Made by a program: the position numbers and the translations under genes. Shown here piece by piece: positions 1 through 7,204 of a DNA stretch of 20,356 nucleotides. The stretch covers positions 830,001 through 850,356 of the forward strand of contig CAJNDS010001079.1 in the NCBI GenBank assembly GCA_905221605.1. Direction: 5' to 3'. The stretch is from Symbiodinium natans (lineage: Eukaryota; Sar; Dinophyceae; Suessiales; Symbiodiniaceae). The notes beneath the pieces are model-generated. The model made no database searches and was not told the DNA's origin. It saw only the letters and a program-made list of their open reading frames with translations. The first letter of the stretch is position 1; the number at the start of each line of letters is the position of its first letter.

Positions 1-2
1 CT

Positions 3-345
3 CAAGTCAGGTCGACTCCTCTGACTAATCCACAGCAGCTCTCCACATGCCTCTTGGGCCATTCGTAGTTGTGCTTCGTCTCCTCGGGTTTCATCATCGA
101 GCGCCTCCGGGTACAGCATCTCTCTCGGACATGGAATAGGGGATCTCGAAGTCGATGGCAGGGCATGGGTCCTCAGGATTTCCCTTATATAAGGCCGTTG
201 GTGTATCCAGTAGGCAGTCCCATCCTCATTGGACTCAATCTCACATCCCAAGAACCGGATCCCCTTCTGGGGCGTGACAGTTTCTAGGCCGGAGGTCTTC
301 CAGGTAGTACTGAAAGTAGCTGCCACGGCATTGAGAAGGGTCAAG
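3..345 (-). pseudogene. Reverse transcriptase C-terminal part, frame-shifted and cut by the window edge
   Basis: Downstream of YVDD the main RT frame (241-2241) soon loses RT character and ends at 241. A different minus frame continues as recognisable copia RT. It contains an RFLGCEIE segment, matching the usual RFLG(M/I)xI motif after the catalytic box, then YWIHQ and a stretch ending in LLWISQRSRPDL, matching the conserved L.W.....RPD that closes copia RT. The switch between frames lies near 340-350, in the run ggtcaaggggg on the plus strand, and is consistent with a single-base indel. No stop is met before the window edge, so RNase H probably follows outside. Confidence 0.7.
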
Positions 346-2241
346 GGGGCACATATCAATATCATCCACATACACCAAGATCGTGCCCTGGGGGTCCGAA
401 ATAGAACTGCCCGCCTCATAGATGAACCAAATGTTCGGCTCAGCCTTCCCCTGCACAAACTTCCACGAAGTGTCGCCGAGGGTGGTAACCATCTCCTTCA
501 TAGTACGATCACGAAATCCTGCCCACAACCGTGGCGACTGCCTTAAACCGTACATCCCATGGGTAAGCAGCCATTTCTCTCCAGGTTGCACGACGCCCAA
601 CTGAACCAGCACCGCCCGGGGCGTCACGATGTAGATGGTTTCCTCCGGACCGGTTGGCGTGGGAGTCAACATGAAGGCACCTGTGATGTCCAATCCACCA
701 GTGCTCCATCGCTTTGCTGCAGCGTTAGTCAGGGTGCAACGAAGGCTTTCTGCTGCTGCACCACTGGCAAAGACATCCTCTTGATTGTCCTCTGCAAAGT
801 TACCACAGCATACGATTCTGGCCTTTCTTTTGCACAACCGTGCCTCGCCCACCAGTGAATCTCCATCACCGCCAGGTGGCTTGAGGGTATACACCATCTT
901 CGCAGGGAGAAATTGAACATTGGGCATCTTGGCATAGACCTTCACCTCCTCTGAAGAAATTCTCTTGAATCCCTTTTCCACCACACCCAACTCCTTCCGA
1001 ATTGAGGGCAGCCAGTTAGTGGGAGATTTCCGGACTTCTGCTGGATCCACATTGTGAGTGTGTCGAAGAGGTTCCTCCAGGGAGGCGATCAACTCCTCAA
1101 TCCCCTTGGTGTACTCGGGCTCCAGCTTGGCGACTCGTGGTAGTACTTCTTCTTCGCGACACCACTCCTCCACCATCATCCCCATATCATCTTGAAGGTC
1201 CGAATCCAAGATCTCCTGGCCAATGATTCCCTCATATGTTGCCCGAAGGTAATCCGCGAAATTGCCTGGGTTCTCCCCACTGCAAACTTGCCGAAGAACG
1301 ATTTCATCATCAGTTCGGTCCACTTCTTCTTCTTCTCCACTCTCCGGAACATAGATCTCCCAGTCGCCCACATGCATCACATCTTCCGGCACGACACCAG
1401 AACCCTCCTCCTCGTCCCTTGCAACCTGAGCTCTACTCGAAGTCGCGAACTGCGGCGGTGGAGAAAAGGCCTTCAGCCAGGGTGTGGTTTCCCCAGCCGT
1501 GTCATAGTGCCCATGTTGGCTTGGACAATCGTACATGTCCTCTAGGAGTCCGATGCCCTGCACAGGAAATTGAAGTCGCCGAAGACCCTCCACATCTCCT
1601 CGTGCAAGCGCTTGCACTCCCGATGGAGTGTATCCAGATAGGATCCATTTAACCCCTGTGTCCTTCACCAAGGCATGCTTTGTTCTCGGGTTGAACACCA
1701 CTGGTCCCTGGGACAGATCGACCAGGCGACCTTGTAGCACTTCACCGTCTGGCTTCTCATACTCCTTCGCTCGTTCTTCCCCACCTCCGTGTACTGGATG
1801 CTGCTCGTGGTTGCCTTCCACCCATAGGCCACTGTTCTTATCCCTCCCAATCTCCAGCACATAGTTGCACGAGCCCTTCTTGTTATGGACATCACGATGG
1901 AGGTTGGCCTCTGTAGTCCGGTGCAGCGCCAAAGAAGTCCACCGCTGCTCTTGATGTGGTAGAGTGGCTCGTAGTCGCCCTTGGAGATACTTGTTGAGGA
2001 ATGTCGTGAGCCACGGTAGCCGTCGTGTAAGAACTGTTAGACCATGACTTCCTCCTTGGGCATAGGCACCAAGAATCATCGCAGTTCCCGAAACCGTGCG
2101 AGGGCATCTCAAATTCCCACGGAATGCTTCCAGTTTTTCTAGAAGTTCTTCACATCTCTTTGCATTGATCTCCCCACTCTCAACCGACTCCCTTGCCATC
2201 TTTTCCACCTCCTCAAAGTCAGGCCCAGAAACCTTCTTCAT
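241..2241 (-). CDS. Copia polyprotein segment: 2OG-Fe(II) oxygenase-like domain plus reverse transcriptase
   Basis: This 666-residue frame is the downstream part of pol and is open upstream to about 2379, so the Met at 2241 is not a natural start. Residues about 53-206 form a region with H115-x-D117, a GLWVEG strand, a distal His (H189) and a K198/W199 ILSGYT strand. This spacing resembles a double-stranded beta-helix 2-oxoglutarate/Fe(II) oxygenase. An acidic, low-complexity linker follows (about 265-400). RT runs from about 405: motif A has D518 in LDITGAF, HGMYGLRQSPRLW is at 561-573 (compare copia YGLKQ.PR.W), and YVDD is at 624-627. RT copies the element RNA; a role for the oxygenase-like domain is unknown. 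The last ~30 residues are out of frame, and RT continues in another frame to position 3. RT assignment is near certain; the oxygenase assignment is inference from motifs. Confidence 0.85.
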   Translation of the reverse strand: MKKVSGPDFEEVEKMARESVESGEINAKRCEELLEKLEAFRGNLRCPRTVSGTAMILGAYAQGGSHGLTVLTRRLPWLTTFLNKYLQGRLRATLPHQEQRWTSLALHRTTEANLHRDVHNKKGSCNYVLEIGRDKNSGLWVEGNHEQHPVHGGGEERAKEYEKPDGEVLQGRLVDLSQGPVVFNPRTKHALVKDTGVKWILSGYTPSGVQALARGDVEGLRRLQFPVQGIGLLEDMYDCPSQHGHYDTAGETTPWLKAFSPPPQFATSSRAQVARDEEEGSGVVPEDVMHVGDWEIYVPESGEEEEVDRTDDEIVLRQVCSGENPGNFADYLRATYEGIIGQEILDSDLQDDMGMMVEEWCREEEVLPRVAKLEPEYTKGIEELIASLEEPLRHTHNVDPAEVRKSPTNWLPSIRKELGVVEKGFKRISSEEVKVYAKMPNVQFLPAKMVYTLKPPGGDGDSLVGEARLCKRKARIVCCGNFAEDNQEDVFASGAAAESLRCTLTNAAAKRWSTGGLDITGAFMLTPTPTGPEETIYIVTPRAVLVQLGVVQPGEKWLLTHGMYGLRQSPRLWAGFRDRTMKEMVTTLGDTSWKFVQGKAEPNIWFIYEAGSSISDPQGTILVYVDDIDMCPLDPSQCRGSYFQYYLEDLRPRNCHAPEGDPVLGM
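1624..2085 (-). other. Putative 2-oxoglutarate/Fe(II) dioxygenase-like domain inside pol
   Basis: Seen: H115 (codon 1897-1899), D117 (1891-1893), a Gly-rich strand ending in LWVEG, H189 (1675-1677), and a basic residue followed by an ILSGYT strand about ten residues on. Known: 2OG-Fe(II) enzymes use an HxD...H iron triad and an Arg or Lys about 10 residues after the distal His to bind 2-oxoglutarate. Inferred: this is such a fold, with K198 as the possible cosubstrate ligand. The domain sits between integrase and RT, where the standard copia plan has only a linker. It could instead be a catalytically dead or unrelated beta fold. Confidence 0.5.
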
Positions 2242-2463
2242 CGTGGCCTCCTCGTCGTCCTCATCCGTACGAGTTGTAGTACATGAAGCATTCGAAGGGC
2301 TACGCCGGGCGTCTTTCGTGATGCCCTTGAGGTTGGTGGTGCATAGGAGATAGGGGGTCCCTTTGGATAAGGAGGTAATTCATCAGTGCCTCCAGAAGCC
2401 GTCGGAGCTTCTCCTCCTGATACTGCAGGACGATCGCCGGGTGGTTGTTGAAGCTCCTCCACC
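2242..2463 (-). pseudogene. Disrupted pol segment between integrase core and oxygenase/RT frame
   Basis: The integrase frame stops at 2464-2466 just after an ALGYP sequence. The same frame then meets two consecutive stops (2385-2380) and reopens at 2379, reading a YLLCTTNLKGITK-type segment and an acidic stretch into the 2241 frame. A second frame (2462-2238) gives a Pro/Gly-rich linker-like sequence containing ASGGTDELPPYPKG, which may be the original linker before a frameshift near 2390. None of the frames contains the expected second integrase Asp (usually in an LHSD-like motif) or the later Glu. Confidence 0.5.
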
Positions 2464-3567
2464 TCACGGATAGCCTAAGGCCCTTACTTCTACCACCATC
2501 TGCTGAATCGCCGGGAGGATACACGATGCTTTCTTGCTGGTGGTGGGCGCCGCGAAGTAGATCGTCTCGGTCTCGATGGGCTCCTTAAACTTCTCCATCA
2601 ACTTCTTCCATTCCTCCTTTTCCTTTGCGACTATCTGGGCAGGAGGTTGTTCAATCTCCTCCTCCTCCTCGACCTCATGCTCCTCCTCGGACAGGACATC
2701 TTCCTCCTCTCCAAGAGGCGGTGTTGGATGCCCGCGAACATCATCGTGGTGAACATGATGGTCCATCTTTGGGATGCGGAACGCCCCAACCACAAAGTAC
2801 TTGAAGAACTTGTTGTCTGGAGATTTCCCCCACCCTCGTAGTGGTCCTGCGACATCCACGCTAAGGGTGTAGGCCATGGGATGAAGGGTGGCCCGATGCT
2901 GCTTGCCACTTGCTGCGTTCCTCACACACACAGCACAATCCCTCCTGAAAGGGAGGTGGTTCCTCATGACATGCAATCTCCATGCAGCGTCACTGGATAA
3001 CTTGGCTATTCGCAGTCGGCCACTTCCATCGGTTCGGATCACACCGACCAACCCGGCGACGATCTCCACGGTTTCATTTTCCTCCACCATAGGATCCAGG
3101 ATACCGGCTTCTTCCAAGTACCTCTGGGCCCTACCATCGCTCGTCCAATGGATCCCAGGCACTCGTGCCGTAGAAAACCTTCTCCTCTCAACCAAGAACT
3201 TAGGGCAAACTCCACCCCGAAGCTGCTGCCCTGCCGAAGCCAGGGCATGTAGAAGATGGACGCGATCTCGGTGGCGTCCTTCCTTTTCAAAGTCCTCCAG
3301 ATTTGTGGCCACATCCTTGGAGATCACCGCCCCGATCTTCCCTTGCCCAGCAGCCCATAACATAATCTTCCAAAAGTCCTCAAACTCGCCCTGAACAAGC
3401 AGTGACCCAGCATTCACATAGACGACATCCGACATTCGCCCAATCTTAACCAGGGTGTCACTGCGCCTCTCGTATGCTGCAGGATCCCACCTCACCACCA
3501 AGTCGCCGCCCTCAACAAGCGCTTCCTGGTCCTGCGGTTCAAGGTGATCTTCTTCATCAGATCCCAA
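2464..3567 (-). CDS. Copia integrase N-terminal region: zinc-binding domain and start of the catalytic core, truncated
   Basis: The frame has 367 residues, of which the first ~17 overlap the preceding frame out of register. Residues 20-135 are a spacer of unclear function with a KIMLWAA..GKIGAVI pattern. The HHCC zinc-binding motif is H199-x4-H204-x6-C211-x2-C214, typical of the pre-integrase region. The catalytic core then starts, with D238 in SVDVAGP as the likely first Asp of DDE, followed by KYFVVGAF. A long acidic insert (about 285-310) precedes an IYFAAP..SKKA....IQQMVVEVRALGYP segment, where the core normally resumes before its second Asp. The frame stops right there, so the second Asp and the Glu are missing. 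Integrase inserts the cDNA into the genome; this copy cannot be active. Confidence 0.8.
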   Translation of the reverse strand: MGSDEEDHLEPQDQEALVEGGDLVVRWDPAAYERRSDTLVKIGRMSDVVYVNAGSLLVQGEFEDFWKIMLWAAGQGKIGAVISKDVATNLEDFEKEGRHRDRVHLLHALASAGQQLRGGVCPKFLVERRRFSTARVPGIHWTSDGRAQRYLEEAGILDPMVEENETVEIVAGLVGVIRTDGSGRLRIAKLSSDAAWRLHVMRNHLPFRRDCAVCVRNAASGKQHRATLHPMAYTLSVDVAGPLRGWGKSPDNKFFKYFVVGAFRIPKMDHHVHHDDVRGHPTPPLGEEEDVLSEEEHEVEEEEEIEQPPAQIVAKEKEEWKKLMEKFKEPIETETIYFAAPTTSKKASCILPAIQQMVVEVRALGYP

Positions 3568-5033
3568 ATGCCTTCACGAGGTTGGCGAATGATCATCTTC
3601 TCGACCTCCACCTTGTCGTTCCACATCCATGAGTTCAAAATGGCCTCCCTTCCCGATGCCACATTCCCAGAACTCACATAGTCGAGAAGGCAGGTCCACC
3701 AGCTCCTTTCTGCTCGCTGAAGGACCCTCAAGGAGTTCAAGGTGGTTTCATGGAGCTCCGGCAGATACTTGTTCTCCAACTTGTCGATCAGTCCCTGAGC
3801 CGTGGCCTCATCCACCTCCGGACAACCCCGAACGACTTGAGGTGGAATGATCTCACCCTCTTGGCTCACAAGTTGACACCGGTCGGCATCCCACCGGAGC
3901 TGATACCCAAGACTAGTGATCACCTTGCCCAGCGGCACAATCACTTGGGTCAATTCATCGGAGCTCAACAAGGTGCCCTTCACGTTCTGCCTCATCTCCA
4001 TCTTGGAGTCGCCAGCCAAGGTGACTTGGACGTGTTGAGCTTGCGGTTCTCGAATGCCCCTGCGAAGCAGTTCTTGCTTGAGTAGGGTGAAGATTCTCTT
4101 GTAGCCCACGCCGGTCTCTATGGGTGCACTTGCTATCAGCAAAGGCCACGGCGTTCTCCTCCACACGCCATTCAGCATTCTGAAAACGACAGCACACACA
4201 ACGGCATACTTGAAGTTCATGACACACAAAGTGTGTGCAAAGTCCGCGCACATGCACCACCCGTTGTTGCAAGTCTGCTCATCGGCCAACAGCCGACCCA
4301 GCGCCTCCAGGAAATGCGGCAGCAGAGCCACATAGCTGAAAGCTCGCAAAGTAACCTCCGCAAAATACAGTGGCTTGCAGTCCGGATCTTCGTACTGACG
4401 AATGTGTTCCTGAAAGGCAGGCCAGGAGTCGTGAAAAACTGCAGTTGTGTCAAGCTGGGAATTCTTCTTGCGTTGCTGCAGCACGGACCGTACGATGTCT
4501 GTTGCCACTCTGTCTGTGCCCATCCGGATGGCGACGTTGCTTGCTGTCGGTCGAAGACCCCGTTCCAAAAGAGCATCTATAGCCCTATGGACAGCTTGGA
4601 GTTCGGCCACAGTTGGCTGCTGCTCGAGCGGCTTCTGCTTGGCAGCTTTACGTCGCCCTGCGCCAGAGCAGTTTCCGGCTTGCGACACTCGCAGGCTGTC
4701 GAACTCGCGGGAAGAATGCCAAGAGCCACTGAACTGATACCAGGCTCCTTCCCCTTTGAAACAAGCGTCGTGCTCTGTGCATCTGCATGTGCATACCCAG
4801 CGCTCGTCTGCAGTGAACCGTGGCTGTGAGAAGTACCCACCCAGCAGCTTGCGCTGCTTCAACCACGCACGAGCAGCGAACCGAACCTCTTCTGGCGCAG
4901 TCTGTCCTGACTTCATCTTGTCACGCGAGATAACAAAAGGGTCTTGCGCGAGAGGCTCAAACTTGAGGTCACGCCGGACACGATTACTCCCTTCGGGAGT
5001 GTCCGCATCCCCGGCACTGGCGGCGTCCGCCAT
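3492..5033 (-). CDS. Chimeric frame: Mutator-like transposase N-terminal half fused to copia protease C-terminal half
   Basis: The frame has 513 residues and two unrelated halves. Residues 1-~330: a Cys-rich DNA-binding-like region (W79, C81, C83, C85, C91), a helical region about 140-190, and a segment with D264 in CADFAHTL, then VWRRTPWPLLIASAPIE and YKRIFTLLKQ. The latter resembles the start of a MULE-type DDE transposase, D264 being the candidate first catalytic Asp; the second Asp and the Glu are absent. Residues from ~333: VQVTLAGDSKMEMRQ, TLLSS and IVPLGKVI resemble the flap and C-terminal half of a copia aspartic protease, followed by a GCPEV segment and a long helical linker toward integrase. 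Pol shifts frame near 3510, where this frame ends. The Met at 5033 is the first in frame and plausible for the transposase. MULE assignment is moderate, retroelement assignment strong. Confidence 0.65.
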   Translation of the reverse strand: MADAASAGDADTPEGSNRVRRDLKFEPLAQDPFVISRDKMKSGQTAPEEVRFAARAWLKQRKLLGGYFSQPRFTADERWVCTCRCTEHDACFKGEGAWYQFSGSWHSSREFDSLRVSQAGNCSGAGRRKAAKQKPLEQQPTVAELQAVHRAIDALLERGLRPTASNVAIRMGTDRVATDIVRSVLQQRKKNSQLDTTAVFHDSWPAFQEHIRQYEDPDCKPLYFAEVTLRAFSYVALLPHFLEALGRLLADEQTCNNGWCMCADFAHTLCVMNFKYAVVCAVVFRMLNGVWRRTPWPLLIASAPIETGVGYKRIFTLLKQELLRRGIREPQAQHVQVTLAGDSKMEMRQNVKGTLLSSDELTQVIVPLGKVITSLGYQLRWDADRCQLVSQEGEIIPPQVVRGCPEVDEATAQGLIDKLENKYLPELHETTLNSLRVLQRAERSWWTCLLDYVSSGNVASGREAILNSWMWNDKVEVEKMIIRQPREGIWDLMKKITLNRRTRKRLLRAATWW

Positions 5034-5605
5034 CGCTGAAGGAAATTCCCTCGTTCCCTGCTAACCAACAGTAAGGCTGTGGGCCTGGTGTACTCTTTGC
5101 TCGAACCCCTGAGCTCCGCCATGTTGCAGGCCGTTCGGGTTTAGGGTTTAGGGCTGAGAGCTTATTTTTTTTTCAGTTTGGGGTTAGGGGTTTAGGTTTT
5201 TATTTTTGGGGTTGAGGGCTTCTTACAATAGCCCGGAGTGGCCCTTACTCTCTTCTGTGGGGTTAAGGTTCCCTTGTTGCACTGCTTGGGCCAGCCCCAA
5301 CTGTGCATCACGTCGCACGCTTGGAAGGTCTTGGTCTTCTCAGCACTTCCGGCACTCAGAAGACTAGCAAATGGCCATGTCAGCAAACGGGACGTGTGCC
5401 TTGCTGCTTCCAACAGACTTCGGCACCTTTCGCGCCATGAGAAAGCTTTCCTGCCAAGAACGAAGAGAAATGCACAAGCGCTGGTACTCTAGAGAGTCGG
5501 CATGAAGGAATTAGAGCGGAGACCATGAACACAACCTTCGCGCGTGGCAAAAGCAGTGACTGCAGAAGGAAGTGTGTTCTAGCAGCAAGTAGATAGTACT
5601 GCGGA

Positions 5606-5702
<97 letters not shown>

Positions 5703-5738
5703 TGTGTGTGTGTGTGTGTGTGCGTCGGGTTTACGGAC
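5034..5738. other. Gene-free stretch with short telomere-like tracts and a GA/GT microsatellite
   Basis: Upstream of the chimeric frame there are short TTTAGGG-type tracts (about 5138-5155 and 5180-5215). About 390 bases of unique sequence without a convincing frame follow, then the purine microsatellite annotated separately. Small frames here have no recognisable content. Confidence 0.6.
5609..5722. repeat. (GA)n followed by (GT)n microsatellite
   Basis: An almost perfect AG dinucleotide run covers about 5609-5700 (roughly 46 units) and passes directly into TG units from 5701 to 5722 (11 units). It lies just outside the 81 bp array. Long Ser/Leu-rich minus-strand frames here are artefacts of this repeat. 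Array length may be unreliable in an assembly. Confidence 0.97.
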
Positions 5739-5893
5739 GCAGTGCCAAGCCACTGAAAACATGTTTCCTTTTGGCAGACTGAGGACACGGACCCCAAAGG
5801 CTACACGTTTCCGCAGCTTTGCTGCCCAAACACGTCTCCTGTGAGAGACTGAGGACACGGACCCGAAAGGTTACACGTTTTTTGTTCGAATTG

Positions 5894-5983
5894 AAAAAAG
5901 GTCCTTTGGCCAAGCGGCAAAGCGATTGGGCTTCTGACCCAAATCCCGAGGCTCGACTCCCGAAGGGTGCATCTGCACCCTTT
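5894..5983 (+). tRNA. tRNA-like sequence, Arg(UCU)-type anticodon arm, probably a pseudogene or tRNA-derived module
   Basis: A box A-like TGGCCAAGCGGC (5907-5918; consensus TRGCNNARYNGG, one mismatch) and a box B-like GGCTCGACTCC (5950-5960; consensus GGTTCGANTCC, one mismatch) flank a perfect 5 bp anticodon stem TTGGG/CCCAA. Its seven-base loop CTTCTGA would give anticodon UCU. The T stem pairs poorly, and no 5' acceptor strand complementary to the 3' GGGTGC is seen. AAGGGTGC and GCACCCTT form an 8 bp hairpin with a 4-base loop at 5962-5981, followed by TTTT, like a Pol III stop. A functional tRNA is unlikely; a tRNA-derived repeat module is the better reading. Confidence 0.4.
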
Positions 5984-6327
5984 TAAACACGTCTCCTTTG
6001 GCGGATTGACCGACTGAGGACACGGACCCCAAAAGGCTACACGTTTTCGCAGCTTCGCTGGCCTAAACCACTGAAAACACGTCTCCTTTGGCGGATTGAG
6101 GACACGGACCCCAAAGGCTACATGTTTTCGCAGCTTCGCTGGCCCAAGCCACTGAAAACACGTCTCCTTTGGCGGATTGAGGACACGGACCCCCAAAGGC
6201 TACACGTTTTCGCAGCTTCGCTGGCCCAAAGCACTGAAAACACGTCTCCTTTGGCGGATTGAGGACACGGACCCCAAAGGCTACACGTTTTCGCAGCTTC
6301 GATGCCCCATACCACTGAAAACACGTC

Positions 6328-6373
6328 TCTTTTGGCCAAGCCCAAATCCCTAGGCTCATTTCTTGAAGGGTGC
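6328..6373 (+). repeat. tRNA-like module with anticodon arm deleted (second copy at 6916-6961)
   Basis: It starts with the same TTGGCCAAGC and ends with the same GAAGGGTGCATC, but about 24 bases covering the D-loop end and anticodon stem and loop are missing, so GGCCAAG runs straight into CCCAAATCCCTAGG. The deletion form is repeated 588 bases downstream. Confidence 0.55.
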
Positions 6374-6547
6374 ATCCACAAAAAAAAACCACAGGAGAGA
6401 GCCCGGGAGACCGTAACGCTACACGTTTTCGCAGCTTCGGTGCCCCAGACCACTGAAAACACGTCTCCTTTGGCGGATTGAGGACACGGAGCCCAAAGGC
6501 TACACGTTTTCGCAGGTTCGCTGCCCCAGACCACTGAAAACACGTCT

Positions 6548-6616
6548 CTTTTGGCCAAGCTGCAAAGCGATTGGGCTTCTGACCCAAATCCCTAGGTTCA
6601 TCTCCCGAAGGGTGCA
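6548..6616 (+). repeat. tRNA-like module, diverged copy 2
   Basis: It repeats the box A region (TGGCCAAGCTGC), the complete TTGGG-CTTCTGA-CCCAA arm and the GGGTGCA 3' end of the 5894-5983 module. The box B equivalent is GGTTCATCTCC, with two mismatches from consensus. It joins the 81 bp unit at the shared CTTTTGGC motif, which may mark where the modules recombined. Confidence 0.6.
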
Positions 6617-7135
6617 TCTACCAAAAAAACAAACAGGAGAGAGCCCGGGAGACCGTAAGGCACGGGCCCTCTCCTTTGGCCGACTGAGGACACGGACCCC
6701 AAAGGCTACACGTTTTCGCAGCTTCGCTGGCCCAAACCACTGAAAACACGTCCCCTTTGGCGGATTGAGGACACGGACCCCAAAGGCTACACGTCTTCGC
6801 AGCTTCGCTGGCCCAAACCACTGAAAACAACGTCTCCTTTGGCGGATTGAGGACACGGACCCCAAAGGCTACACGTTTTCGCAGCTTCGATGCCCCATAC
6901 CACTGAAAACACGTCTCTTTTGGCCAAGCCCAAATCCCTAGGCTCATTTCTTGAAGGGTGCATCCACAAAAAAAAACCACAGGAGAGAGCCCGGGAGACC
7001 GTAACGCTACACGTTTTCGCAGCTTCGGTGCCCCAGACCACTGAAAACACGTCTCCTTTGGCGGATTGAGGACACGGAGCCCAAAGGCTACACGTTTTCG
7101 CAGGTTCGCTGCCCCAGACCACTGAAAACACGTCT

Positions 7136-7204
7136 CTTTTGGCCAAGCTGCAAAGCGATTGGGCTTCTGACCCAAATCCCTAGGTTCATCTCCCGAAGGG
7201 TGCA
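7136..7204 (+). repeat. tRNA-like module, diverged copy 3
   Basis: This is identical in structure to the 6548-6616 copy and exactly 588 bases from it, so it arose with the higher-order duplication rather than by separate insertion. Confidence 0.6.

Noticed and set aside
5511-5858. Ser/Leu- and His/Thr-rich minus-strand frames
   Set aside because: They are translations of the (GA)n/(GT)n microsatellite.
5894-5983. Functional tRNA-Arg gene
   Set aside because: The T stem pairs badly and no matching 5' acceptor strand is present, so I call it tRNA-like only.
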